In this document: positions 26,378 through 34,707 of the stretch, piece after piece
Layout of the letters: every line of letters begins with the position of its first letter
Numbering within the stretch: position 1 is the stretch's first letter
Source of the DNA: Arcobacter iocasae
Lineage (GTDB): Bacteria > Campylobacterota > Campylobacteria > Campylobacterales > Arcobacteraceae
Assembly (NCBI RefSeq): GCF_042214795.1
Contig: NZ_CP090177.1
Coordinates: forward strand, 2,356,001 to 2,420,000
DNA length: 64,000 nt
Reading direction: 5' to 3'
Translations under genes and position numbers: made by a program
The notes under the pieces: generated by a model
Seen by the model: only the letters and a program-made list of their open reading frames with translations
What the model was told of the DNA's origin: nothing
Database searches by the model: none

Positions 26378-26692
26378 ATGGAAAAAATAAGATTAAAGCT
26401 TAAGGCTTACGATCACAGAGTTTTAGACAGAAGTGTTGCTTCAATTGTTGAAGCTGTTAAGAGAACTGGTGCTGAGTTGAGAGGTCCTATACCTTTACCA
26501 ACTAAAATCAGAAGATATACAGTAATCAAAGGTCCTCACGTAAATAAAGATTCAAGAGAACAATTCGAAATCAGAGTTCATTCAAGAATGATTGATATCG
26601 TATCTGCAACTCCTGATACAGTAGATTCATTAATGAAACTTGACTTAGCTCCTGAAGTTGATGTTGAAGTTAGATCTATGGGTCAAGAATAA
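26378..26692 (+). CDS. rpsJ: 30S ribosomal protein S10
   Basis: A 104-residue protein of the 30S head and also the NusE antitermination factor. IRLKLKAYDHRVLDRSV and the long-loop segment KGPHVNKDSREQFEIRVHSR are diagnostic. It is the first gene of the S10-spc operon, 67 bases after the -10 box. Confidence 0.98.
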   Translation: MEKIRLKLKAYDHRVLDRSVASIVEAVKRTGAELRGPIPLPTKIRRYTVIKGPHVNKDSREQFEIRVHSRMIDIVSATPDTVDSLMKLDLAPEVDVEVRSMGQE

Positions 26693-26705
26693 GAAAGGGT
26701 AACAA

Positions 26706-27281
26706 ATGGAATTTATCGTAGAAAAAATTGGTATGAGTAGAACTGTTTCAGTTCCTGCTGTTCCTGTTACACTTTTAAAAGTTCTTGATACAAAAGTATG
26801 TGAAGTAACTGATGGTGTAGCAATTGTATCATATAGTAATGGTAAGAAATTTAACAAGACTATAGAAGGGCAACAAAAAAAATACAACTTATCTAAAGAG
26901 TTCAATAGATTTGCAACTATGGAAGTAGCAAATACTGAAGCTGGAGATTTAGATGTATCTGGATTAGCAGAAGCTAAAATATTAAAAACTACTTTTAAAA
27001 CTAAAGGTAGAGGTTTCTCTGGTGCAGTTAAAAGATGGAACTTTGCTGGTGGTAGAGCATCACATGGTCATAGAATGGGAAGAAGAACTGGTTCAATCGG
27101 TAATGCTGAGTGGCCAGGTAGAGTTCAACCAGGTAAAAAAATGCCAGGACAATACGGAAATACAAATGTAAGTGTTAAAAATGAAATTTTCTCTTTTGAT
27201 GCAGAAACTGGTATTTTAGCTGTTAAAGGTTCAGTATCTGGACCAAATGGTGGATTAGGAAAAGTAAGGATTGCTAAATGA
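26706..27281 (+). CDS. rplC: 50S ribosomal protein L3
   Basis: 191 residues. The central extension RASHGHRMGRRTGSIGNAEW, followed by PGKKMPGQYGN, is the part that reaches toward the peptidyl-transferase centre. L3 is a primary 23S rRNA binder early in assembly. Its stop overlaps the rplD start. Confidence 0.98.
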   Translation: MEFIVEKIGMSRTVSVPAVPVTLLKVLDTKVCEVTDGVAIVSYSNGKKFNKTIEGQQKKYNLSKEFNRFATMEVANTEAGDLDVSGLAEAKILKTTFKTKGRGFSGAVKRWNFAGGRASHGHRMGRRTGSIGNAEWPGRVQPGKKMPGQYGNTNVSVKNEIFSFDAETGILAVKGSVSGPNGGLGKVRIAK

Positions 27282-27865
27282 GTAATGCAGTAGTAGTAAA
27301 AACAAGTGAATTACCTGAAACATTTAAAGATGTTAATTCACATAACTTATACTTATATGTAAAATCATACCTAGCAGCTCAAAGAGCAAACACAGCTAGA
27401 GTAAAAAATAGAACTGAAGTTAGAGGTGGTGGTAAAAAACCTAAAGCTCAAAAAGGTTCTGGTGGTGCAAGATGGGGTTCTAAAAGATCACCATTATTTG
27501 TTGGAGGTGGACAAGTATTTGGACCATCTGCTAGAAATTACAACCAAAAAATTAACAAAAAGCAAAAAGTTTTAGCATTAAGATTTGCTATTAATACTCA
27601 TGTTGAAAAAGAGTCTTTATTTGTAGTTGATTCTGTTAAATTAGAATCAGGTAAAACTAAAGATGCGGTTGCAGTTATAAATGGTTTAAACCAAAGAGAT
27701 ACTTTAATCATTGTTGATACAATTGATGAAAAAACTTACTTGGCGTATAGAAACATTAAGAACTGTTATATGATTGAAAAACAAGAAGTAAATGCTTATA
27801 TCGCAGCTGCTTATCACTCAATCTTAGTTGAGAAGTCAGTTCTTGAAGCATTAAAAGAGGCATAA
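27278..27865 (+). CDS. rplD: 50S ribosomal protein L4
   Basis: 195 residues. The internal basic loop (VRGGGKKPKAQKGSGGARWG, then SPLFVGGGQVFGP) lines the exit tunnel. The ATG overlaps the last codon of rplC by 4 bases. In E. coli L4 represses its own operon through the S10 leader; the leader here is short and no such structure is evident. Confidence 0.98.
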   Translation: MSNAVVVKTSELPETFKDVNSHNLYLYVKSYLAAQRANTARVKNRTEVRGGGKKPKAQKGSGGARWGSKRSPLFVGGGQVFGPSARNYNQKINKKQKVLALRFAINTHVEKESLFVVDSVKLESGKTKDAVAVINGLNQRDTLIIVDTIDEKTYLAYRNIKNCYMIEKQEVNAYIAAAYHSILVEKSVLEALKEA

Positions 27866-27866
27866 G

Positions 27867-28148
27867 ATGGCAGATATTACAGATATTAAAGCAATATTAT
27901 ACACAGAAAAAACTATCGAGTTACAAGAGAGTGGTGTAATTGTTGTTCAGACTAGTCCTAGAATGACTAAAAGCGGATTAAAAGATGTTTTTAAAGAATA
28001 TTTTGGAGTTACACCTTCAAAAGTTAATTCATTAAAACAAAGTGGTAAAGTGAAAAGATTTAGAGGAAAAATCGGTAAAAGAGCTGATTTCAAAAAATTC
28101 TATGTAACATTACCTGAGGGCGCTGAAATAGCGAACCTTTCAGCATAA
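27867..28148 (+). CDS. rplW: 50S ribosomal protein L23
   Basis: 93 residues, at the tunnel exit where trigger factor and SRP dock. ILYTEKTIELQESGVIVVQT and VNSLKQSGKVKRFRGKIG are typical. It starts one base after the rplD stop. Confidence 0.97.
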   Translation: MADITDIKAILYTEKTIELQESGVIVVQTSPRMTKSGLKDVFKEYFGVTPSKVNSLKQSGKVKRFRGKIGKRADFKKFYVTLPEGAEIANLSA

Positions 28149-28157
28149 GGGGATAGT

Positions 28158-28985
28158 ATGGCAATTAAAAAATTTAGACCAATAACTCCTGCTAGAAGAT
28201 TTATGTCAGTTATGGATACTTCTGATATTACTTCAAAACCAACAGTTAGATCTTTACTTACAAGAGTAAAAGCTACAGCTGGTAGAAATAGTAACGGTAG
28301 AATCACTTCAAGACATAGAGAAGCAGGTGCTAAAAAACTTTACAGAATTATTGATTTCAAAAGAGATAAATTTGGTGTAGAGGGTACTGTTTCTACAATT
28401 GAGTACGACCCATATAGAAACTGTAGAATCTGTTTAATTACTTATTCAGATGGTGATAAAAGATATATTTTACAACCAAGTGGTTTAAAAGTTGGAGCTA
28501 AAGTTTCTGCTGCTGAATCTGGTTTAGATATTCTTCCTGGAAATTCAATGAGACTTGTTAATATTCCAGTTGGTACTATGGTTCATAATATTGAAATGAA
28601 ACCAGGAAAAGGCGGTCAAATCGCTAGATCTGCTGGTGGATATGCTCAAATTATGGGTAGAGAAGATAAATATGTAATTATGAGACTTCCTTCAGGTGAA
28701 ATGAGAAAAATTCTTGCTGTTTGTATGGCAACTATTGGTATCGTTGGTAATGAAGATTTCTCTAACATGGTTGTTGGTAAAGCTGGTAGAAGTAGACACC
28801 TTGGTATTAGACCTCAAACTAGAGGATCTGCAATGAATCCAATTGATCACCCACACGGTGGTGGTGAAGGTAAAACTAACTCAGGTAGACATCCAGTTAC
28901 TCCATGGGGTATGCCAACTAAAGGTTATAAAACTAGAAAGAAAAAAGCTAGTGATAAATTAATCATTTCAAGAAAAAAGAAGTAA
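28158..28985 (+). CDS. rplB: 50S ribosomal protein L2
   Basis: 275 residues. L2 is needed for subunit joining and peptidyl transfer. The C-terminal NPIDHPHGGGEGKT contains the conserved histidine near the catalytic centre. ITPARRFMSV at the start and the basic KGYKTRKKK end complete the family pattern. Confidence 0.98.
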   Translation: MAIKKFRPITPARRFMSVMDTSDITSKPTVRSLLTRVKATAGRNSNGRITSRHREAGAKKLYRIIDFKRDKFGVEGTVSTIEYDPYRNCRICLITYSDGDKRYILQPSGLKVGAKVSAAESGLDILPGNSMRLVNIPVGTMVHNIEMKPGKGGQIARSAGGYAQIMGREDKYVIMRLPSGEMRKILAVCMATIGIVGNEDFSNMVVGKAGRSRHLGIRPQTRGSAMNPIDHPHGGGEGKTNSGRHPVTPWGMPTKGYKTRKKKASDKLIISRKKK

Positions 28986-28994
28986 GGGTTTAAG

Positions 28995-29273
28995 ATGTCA
29001 AGATCAGTAAAAAAAGGTCCATTTATAGACGCGCACTTAATGAAAAAAGTTATCAAAGCAGTTGAGACTAAAGATAGAAAACCAATTAAAACTTGGTCAA
29101 GAAGATCAACAGTTTTACCTGATATGATTGGCTTAACTTTTAATGTGCACAATGGAAGAAACTTCGTACCTGTAAATGTTACAGAGAACCACGTGGGTTA
29201 TAAATTAGGTGAATTTGCACCAACTAGAACTTTTAAGGGTCACAAAGGCTCTGTTCAGAAGAAGGTAGGATAA
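28995..29273 (+). CDS. rpsS: 30S ribosomal protein S19
   Basis: 92 residues, in the 30S head near the A-site finger. MSRSVKKGPFIDAHL and KTWSRRSTVLPDMIG are diagnostic. It is followed one base later by rplV. Confidence 0.98.
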   Translation: MSRSVKKGPFIDAHLMKKVIKAVETKDRKPIKTWSRRSTVLPDMIGLTFNVHNGRNFVPVNVTENHVGYKLGEFAPTRTFKGHKGSVQKKVG

Positions 29274-29274
29274 G

Positions 29275-29607
29275 ATGGGTAAAGCTATATTAAGATTTAT
29301 TAGAGTTTCTCCAATTAAAGCAAGACTTATTGCTAGAGAAGTTCAAGGTATGAATGCAGAGTATGCTATTGCATCTTTAGAATTTACACCTAACAAAGCT
29401 GCTGGATTAATTTCAAAAGTTATTGCTTCTGCAGTTGCAAACTCTGGATTGGAAGCTGAAGATGCAATTATTACATCTGCAAGAGTTGATAAAGGTCCAG
29501 TATTAAAAAGATTTACTCCAAGAGCAAGAGGTTCTGCTTCTCCAAAGCATAAGCCAACGGCACATATTTTTATTGAAGTAGAAGCTGCACCTAAAGGAGA
29601 TAAGTAA
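29275..29607 (+). CDS. rplV: 50S ribosomal protein L22
   Basis: 110 residues. The extended hairpin that lines the exit tunnel is seen as RVDKGPVLKRFTPRARGSA, a common site of macrolide-resistance changes; nothing abnormal is seen. Its stop shares a base with the rpsC start. Confidence 0.98.
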   Translation: MGKAILRFIRVSPIKARLIAREVQGMNAEYAIASLEFTPNKAAGLISKVIASAVANSGLEAEDAIITSARVDKGPVLKRFTPRARGSASPKHKPTAHIFIEVEAAPKGDK

Positions 29608-30305
29608 TGGGTCAAAAAGTTAATCCAATTGGTTTAAGATTAGGTATCAATAGAAACTGGGAATCAAGATGGTTTCCTAAATTCTCTTCTATGCCTGCTA
29701 ATGTTGCAGAAGATAGCAAAATCAGAAAATTCGTTAAAAAAGAGCTTTACTATGCAGGAATCGCTCAAACTTTAATCGAAAGAACAGCTAAAAAAGTAAG
29801 AGTAACAGTTGTTGCTGCAAGACCTGGTATCATTATTGGTAAAAAAGGTGCAGACGTTGAGAAATTAAAAAATTCTTTAACTAAATTAGTTGGTAAAGAA
29901 ATTGCTGTAAACATTAAAGAAGAGAGAAAACCACAACTTTCTGGTCAATTAGCTGCTGAAAATGTTGCTCAACAATTAGAAAGAAGAGTTGCATTTAGAA
30001 GAGCTATGAAAAGAGTTATGCAAAATGCTATTAAAGGTGGAGCAAAAGGAATTAAAGTTTCTGTTTCTGGTAGACTTGGTGGAGCTGAAATGGCTAGAAC
30101 TGAGTGGTACTTAGAAGGAAGAGTTCCTTTACATACTTTAAGAGCTAGAATCGATTATGGTTTTGCTGAAGCACATACTACATATGGTTGTGTTGGTGTA
30201 AAAGTTTGGATTTTCAAAGGTGAAGTACTTGCTAAAGGTATTCCAGTTGAAAAAGAAGAAGCTTCTAAACCAAAAAGAAGACCAACAAAGAAAAGAGGTA
30301 AATAA
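29607..30305 (+). CDS. rpsC: 30S ribosomal protein S3
   Basis: 232 residues. The KH domain motif GIIIGKKGADVEKLK and the C-terminal GRLGGAEMARTEWYLEGRVP are in place. S3 lies at the mRNA entrance and helps unwind mRNA. The C-terminal tail is strongly basic. Confidence 0.98.
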   Translation: MGQKVNPIGLRLGINRNWESRWFPKFSSMPANVAEDSKIRKFVKKELYYAGIAQTLIERTAKKVRVTVVAARPGIIIGKKGADVEKLKNSLTKLVGKEIAVNIKEERKPQLSGQLAAENVAQQLERRVAFRRAMKRVMQNAIKGGAKGIKVSVSGRLGGAEMARTEWYLEGRVPLHTLRARIDYGFAEAHTTYGCVGVKVWIFKGEVLAKGIPVEKEEASKPKRRPTKKRGK

Positions 30306-30307
30306 TT

Positions 30308-30733
30308 ATGTTAATGCCTAAAAGAACAAAATATAGAAAAGTAATGAAGGGTCGAAATAGAGGTAAATCTATGAGAGCCAATACATTAGCATATGGTAAT
30401 ATTGGAATTAAAGCTTTAGAGCATGGAAGAATTGATTCAAGACAAATCGAAGCTGCCAGAATTGCTATGACAAGAGCTATTAAAAGACAAGGTAAAGTAT
30501 GGATTTGTGTATTCCCAGCTAAACCACTTACTGCTAAACCATTAGAAACAAGAATGGGTAAAGGTAAAGGTCCAGTTGACAAATGGGTAATGAACATTAA
30601 GCCAGGTAGAATTTGTTTCGAGATGGCTGGTGTAAGTGATGAAGTAGCTAGAGTTGCATTGACTTTAGCAGTTCACAAATTACCATTTAAATGTAAAATT
30701 GTAACAAAAGAGAGCGAAAATGACTTATTCTGA
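30308..30733 (+). CDS. rplP: 50S ribosomal protein L16
   Basis: 141 residues, near the A site. MLMPKRTKYRKVMKGRNRG and GKVWICVFPAKPLTAKP are diagnostic. It overlaps rpmC by 14 bases. Confidence 0.98.
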   Translation: MLMPKRTKYRKVMKGRNRGKSMRANTLAYGNIGIKALEHGRIDSRQIEAARIAMTRAIKRQGKVWICVFPAKPLTAKPLETRMGKGKGPVDKWVMNIKPGRICFEMAGVSDEVARVALTLAVHKLPFKCKIVTKESENDLF

Positions 30734-30911
30734 TATTAAAGATAAAAGCCTAAACGAGCTAAACGAGTTATTAAAAGAGAAAAAGGTGCTTCTTTTTGAA
30801 TTAAAAGCTAAGCTAAAAACTATGCAGTTGACTAATACATCTGAATTAAATGTTGCGAAAAAAGATATCGCAAAAATTCAAACAGCTATTACTGCAGTAA
30901 AAGCTAAGTAA
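30720..30911 (+). CDS. rpmC: 50S ribosomal protein L29
   Basis: 63 residues, two helices. SLNELNELLKEKKVLLFELKAK is the L29 signature. The start lies inside the end of rplP, suggesting translational coupling. Confidence 0.95.
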   Translation: MTYSDIKDKSLNELNELLKEKKVLLFELKAKLKTMQLTNTSELNVAKKDIAKIQTAITAVKAK

Positions 30912-30922
30912 GGATCTGTAGT

Positions 30923-31177
30923 ATGAGTACGCATAAAAGAGAGATTCAAGGTGTAGTGGTAAAAGTTTCTGGAGATAAAACTGCTTCTGTTTTAGTAACA
31001 AGATCAGTATTACATCCTAAATACCACAAAACTGTAAAGAGATTTAAAAAATATTTAGTTCATGATGAAAAAAATGAATTAGCTGAAGGTGATACTGTAA
31101 TTGCGGTTGAGTGTAGACCTTTATCTAAAACTAAATCTTTTAGATTAAAGACAATTGTTGCTACAGGAGTTAAATAA
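30923..31177 (+). CDS. rpsQ: 30S ribosomal protein S17
   Basis: 84 residues, OB-fold binder of 16S rRNA. KREIQGVVVKVSGDKTASV and HPKYHKTVKRFKKYLVHDE are typical. Its last base is the first base of rplN. Confidence 0.97.
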   Translation: MSTHKREIQGVVVKVSGDKTASVLVTRSVLHPKYHKTVKRFKKYLVHDEKNELAEGDTVIAVECRPLSKTKSFRLKTIVATGVK

Positions 31178-31545
31178 TGATTCAAAGTTTTACTAGATTA
31201 AACGTAGCAGACAACACAGGTGCAAAAGAGATCATGTGTATCAAAGTTTTAGGTGGGTCTAAAAGAAGATATGCAACAGTTGGTGACGTTATCGTTGCTT
31301 CTGTTAAAAAAGCTATTCCTACTGGAAAAGTTAAAAAAGGTCAAGTTGTTAAAGCTGTTGTTGTTAGAACTCACAAAGAAGTTCAAAGAGAAAATGGTTC
31401 ATTAATCAGATTTGATGATAATGCAGCAGTTATTCTTGATGCAAAAAAAGAACCAATTGGAACAAGAATTTTTGGACCAGTTGCTAGAGAAGTTAGATAT
31501 TCAGGTTTCATGAAGATCGTTTCACTTGCACCGGAGGTATTATAA
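31177..31545 (+). CDS. rplN: 50S ribosomal protein L14
   Basis: 122 residues, the usual full length. MIQSFTRLNVADNTGAKEIM and the ending YSGFMKIVSLAPEVL are diagnostic. L14 contacts the 30S subunit and initiation factors. Confidence 0.98.
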   Translation: MIQSFTRLNVADNTGAKEIMCIKVLGGSKRRYATVGDVIVASVKKAIPTGKVKKGQVVKAVVVRTHKEVQRENGSLIRFDDNAAVILDAKKEPIGTRIFGPVAREVRYSGFMKIVSLAPEVL

Positions 31546-31546
31546 T

Positions 31547-31786
31547 ATGGCGGTTAAATTAAAAATTAAAAAAGGTGATACAGTTAAAATCATCGCAGGT
31601 GATGATAAAGGTAAAACTGGTGAAGTTTTAAGAGTTATCCCATCTAAATTACAAGTTATTGTAAAAGATTGTAAAGTTGCTAAAAAAACTGTAAAGCCTG
31701 ATCAAGACAAAAACCCTAATGGTGGTTTTGTAAACAAAGAGATGCCAATGGATATCTCTAATGTAGCAAAAGTAGAAGGTGAGTAA
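31547..31786 (+). CDS. rplX: 50S ribosomal protein L24
   Basis: 79 residues from the ATG at 31547, which gives the standard start MAVKLKIKKGDTVKIIAG. A longer in-frame start inside rplN is not needed. The KOW motif GDTVKIIAGDDKGKTGEVL starts the domain; L24 nucleates 50S assembly. Confidence 0.96.
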   Translation: MAVKLKIKKGDTVKIIAGDDKGKTGEVLRVIPSKLQVIVKDCKVAKKTVKPDQDKNPNGGFVNKEMPMDISNVAKVEGE

Positions 31787-31787
31787 G

Positions 31788-32336
31788 ATGGCGAACAGAT
31801 TATACGAAAGATATAACGCAGAGATTAAACCAGCTTTACAAAATGAGTTTCCTAAAAACAAAATGTTAACTGCTAAGTTAGAAAAAGTAGTTATCTCTGT
31901 TGGTGCTGGTGAAGCAATGAAAGATACTAAATTGATGCAAAATATTCAAGATACTATCTCTTTAATTGCAGGACAACATGCTATCCAAATCATTGCTAAA
32001 AAATCAGTTGCTGGTTTTAAAGTAAGAGAAGGAATGCCAGTAGGTGTAAAAGTTACACTTAGAGGTGAAAACATGTATGCATTCGTTGACAAATTATGTT
32101 CTATTGCATTACCTAGAGTAAAAGATTTCCAAGGTTTAGATAGAAATGGTTTTGACGGAAGAGGAAATTTTAACTTTGGTCTTAATGAGCAATTAATGTT
32201 TCCAGAAGTTGTTTACGATAACATTATTAAAACACATGGTATGAATATTTCTATTACTACATCTACAACTTCTGATAAAGAAGCTTATAGATTATTAGAG
32301 CTAGTAGGAATTCCATTTACAAAAGGTAGAGAATAA
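31788..32336 (+). CDS. rplE: 50S ribosomal protein L5
   Basis: 182 residues from the ATG at 31788 (start MANRLYERYNAEIKPAL); the GTG at 31779 would overlap rplX and add three residues. L5 binds 5S rRNA. The region RGENMYAFVDKLCSIALPR is conserved. Confidence 0.97.
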   Translation: MANRLYERYNAEIKPALQNEFPKNKMLTAKLEKVVISVGAGEAMKDTKLMQNIQDTISLIAGQHAIQIIAKKSVAGFKVREGMPVGVKVTLRGENMYAFVDKLCSIALPRVKDFQGLDRNGFDGRGNFNFGLNEQLMFPEVVYDNIIKTHGMNISITTSTTSDKEAYRLLELVGIPFTKGRE

Positions 32337-32521
32337 TGGCTAAGAAATCTATGATTATGAAACAACAACGAACTCCTAAGTTCGCTGTTAGAGCATATAC
32401 AAGATGTTCAGTATGTGGAAGACCACATTCAGTTTACAAAGACTTTGGTCTTTGTAGAATTTGTTTAAGAAAAATGGCTAACGAAGGTTTATTACCTGGT
32501 GTTAGAAAAGCTAGTTGGTAA
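32336..32521 (+). CDS. rpsN: 30S ribosomal protein S14, zinc-binding type
   Basis: 61 residues, the short type Z form. The zinc ribbon is CSVCGRPH, then LCRICLRKMA (two CxxC pairs). No zinc-independent paralogue is in this window. It begins at the last base of rplE. Confidence 0.97.
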   Translation: MAKKSMIMKQQRTPKFAVRAYTRCSVCGRPHSVYKDFGLCRICLRKMANEGLLPGVRKASW

Positions 32522-32533
32522 GGAAATAAAGCT

Positions 32534-32932
32534 ATGATGAATGATATAATCGCAGATGCTTTAACTAGAATTAGAAATGCAGCATTGAGAAAACTTGAAG
32601 TTACTACTTTGTTACATTCTAATACGGTTGTAGGTATCTTAACAGTATTAGAGGCAAAGGGTTACATTGACTCTTTTAAAGTTGTTGATGGAACTAATAA
32701 TAAAAAAACTATTCAAGTTACATTAAAATATGATGAAAAAGAAACTTCTGCAATCAATGAGATTAAAAGAGTTTCTAAATCAGGAAGAAGAGTTTATAAA
32801 GCTTCTTCTGAATTGAAAAATTTCAAAAACGGATATGGTACAATCATTGTTTCTACAAACAAGGGTGTTATCGCTAACGATGAAGCTTATGCTGCAAATG
32901 TTGGTGGTGAAGTACTATGTACTGTTTGGTAG
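32534..32932 (+). CDS. rpsH: 30S ribosomal protein S8
   Basis: 132 residues. NDIIADALTRIRNA at the start and STNKGVIANDEAYAANVGGE near the end are diagnostic. Two adjacent ATG codons start it; either may be used. S8 is a central 16S binder and, in E. coli, the autorepressor of the spc genes. Confidence 0.97.
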   Translation: MMNDIIADALTRIRNAALRKLEVTTLLHSNTVVGILTVLEAKGYIDSFKVVDGTNNKKTIQVTLKYDEKETSAINEIKRVSKSGRRVYKASSELKNFKNGYGTIIVSTNKGVIANDEAYAANVGGEVLCTVW

Positions 32933-32943
32933 GGAGTTAGAAA

Positions 32944-33480
32944 ATGTCAAGAATTGGAAAACAACCTATTGCTATACCATCTGGTGTTGAAGTTACAGTT
33001 GATGGTACAGTTATAAATGTAAAAAAAGGTAACAAGACTTCTTCAGTAGAGACTCACGGTAGAGTTTCTGTAGAAATTGCAAATAACACTGTAGTTTTAG
33101 CAAGAGTTGGTGAAACAAAAGAATCATCAGCTTTCTGGGGAACATATAGAGCTTTATTAAACAATGCTATTGTTGGTTTAAGTGAAGGTTTCAAAAAATC
33201 TTTAGAAATCAACGGTGTTGGTTATAGAGCTGCTGTAAAAGGTAGTGTTTTAGAACTACAATTAGGTTATTCTCACCCAATTAACTATGAAATCGCTGAT
33301 GGATTAGAAATTACTGTTGAGAAAAATGTGATTAATGTTATTGGTGCTGACAAACAACAAGTTGGTCAAGCTGCTGCAATTATTAGAGGCTTTAGAAAAC
33401 CAGAACCTTACAAAGGTAAAGGTGTTAAATATACTGATGAGAAAATCATCAGAAAAGCCGGAAAAACTGCTAAGAAGTAA
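32944..33480 (+). CDS. rplF: 50S ribosomal protein L6
   Basis: 178 residues, two similar domains. MSRIGKQPIAIPSGVEV and the late signature EPYKGKGVKYTDEKIIRKAG are diagnostic. It lies near the GTPase centre. Confidence 0.98.
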   Translation: MSRIGKQPIAIPSGVEVTVDGTVINVKKGNKTSSVETHGRVSVEIANNTVVLARVGETKESSAFWGTYRALLNNAIVGLSEGFKKSLEINGVGYRAAVKGSVLELQLGYSHPINYEIADGLEITVEKNVINVIGADKQQVGQAAAIIRGFRKPEPYKGKGVKYTDEKIIRKAGKTAKK

Positions 33481-33490
33481 GGTGTAAAGA

Positions 33491-33850
33491 ATGAGTAGAG
33501 CAAAAGATATAGCTAAAAAAAATTCTTTAAGAATTAAAAGAAAAAGAAGAGTAAGAGGATCAATTTCTGGTACTGCTTCTAAGCCAAGAGTTTCAATTTT
33601 TAAATCAAACAAACATTTAAGTGCGCAAGCAATTAATGATGTTGAAGGTGTTACACTGGCTTCGGTTAGTTCAAAAGCATTGGATTTAACAGTTAATAAA
33701 GATAATGCAGTTAAAGTTGCAGCACAATTTGCTGAAAATTTAAAAGCTGCTGGGATTGATACAGTTGTATTTGATAGAAATGGTTACCTATATCACGGTG
33801 TTATTGCTGCATTTGCACAATCACTAAGAGATAATGGTATCAAATTATAA
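33491..33850 (+). CDS. rplR: 50S ribosomal protein L18
   Basis: 119 residues. VRGSISGTASKPRVSIFKSNKHLSAQ in the front half and VVFDRNGYLYHGVIAAFAQSLR in the back half identify this 5S rRNA-binding protein. Confidence 0.97.
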   Translation: MSRAKDIAKKNSLRIKRKRRVRGSISGTASKPRVSIFKSNKHLSAQAINDVEGVTLASVSSKALDLTVNKDNAVKVAAQFAENLKAAGIDTVVFDRNGYLYHGVIAAFAQSLRDNGIKL

Positions 33851-33856
33851 GGGTTA

Positions 33857-34303
33857 ATGATGGCAGCAGTAAATAGAGAAGATTTTCAAGAAGCAATCGT
33901 TAAAATCGGAAGAGTAACAAAAGTTGTAAAGGGTGGAAGAAGATTCAGATTTACAGCTTTAGTTGTTGTTGGAGATAAAAACGGTACTGTAGGTTTTGGT
34001 ATGGGTAAAGCTAAAGAAGTTCCAGATGCTATTAAAAAAGCTTTAGATGATGCATTTAAATCTTTAGTAAAAGTGTCTATTCATGGAACTACAATTGCAC
34101 ATGATATTGAGCATAAATATAATGCTTCTAAAATATTATTAAAACCAGCATCTGAAGGTACAGGACTTATCGCAGGTGGTGCGGCAAGACCTGTTCTTGA
34201 GCTTTCTGGGGTTAAAGATATTATCGCAAAATCTTTAGGTTCAAATAATCCTAACAACTTAGTGCAAGCTACAGTTGAAGCTTTAGCTAGAATAAAAGGA
34301 TAA
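33857..34303 (+). CDS. rpsE: 30S ribosomal protein S5
   Basis: 148 residues. The double-stranded-RNA-like N-domain (VVKGGRRFRFTALVVVGD) and GFGMGKAKEVPDAIKKA are conserved. S5 affects decoding accuracy. Two adjacent ATG codons stand at the start. Confidence 0.97.
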   Translation: MMAAVNREDFQEAIVKIGRVTKVVKGGRRFRFTALVVVGDKNGTVGFGMGKAKEVPDAIKKALDDAFKSLVKVSIHGTTIAHDIEHKYNASKILLKPASEGTGLIAGGAARPVLELSGVKDIIAKSLGSNNPNNLVQATVEALARIKG

Positions 34304-34306
34304 TAA

Positions 34307-34705
34307 ATGACATTAGAAACTTTAAGACCAGCAGATGGTAGTACAAAGAATGTTAAAAGAGTTGGAAGAGGACAAGGTAGTGGTACAGGTAAAACTGCCG
34401 GTAAAGGTAACAAAGGTCAAAAAGCTAGATCTGGTTACAAAATAAAAAGAGGTTTTGAAGGTGGGCAAATGCCAATCCAAAAAAGACTTCCTAAAATCGG
34501 TTTTGTATCAAGAGTAACTAAACCTTATTCAATTAATGTTGATAAAGTTAAGCAAGTTGCTGAGTTAAGTGAAATTACATTAGAAACAATTAGATCTGTG
34601 TATAAATTATCAAAATCAGTAACAAAAGTTAAATTAGTTGGATCTTGTGCAAAAGATTTAACTTCTAAGATCAAAGATGAAAACGTTACTACAACTGGTA
34701 AATAA
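34307..34705 (+). CDS. rplO: 50S ribosomal protein L15
   Basis: 132 residues. The glycine-rich basic N-tail (RVGRGQGSGTGKTAGKGNKG) and GFEGGQMPIQKRLPKIGF are diagnostic. It is followed by secY two bases later, as in most bacteria. Confidence 0.97.
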   Translation: MTLETLRPADGSTKNVKRVGRGQGSGTGKTAGKGNKGQKARSGYKIKRGFEGGQMPIQKRLPKIGFVSRVTKPYSINVDKVKQVAELSEITLETIRSVYKLSKSVTKVKLVGSCAKDLTSKIKDENVTTTGK

Positions 34706-34707
34706 CC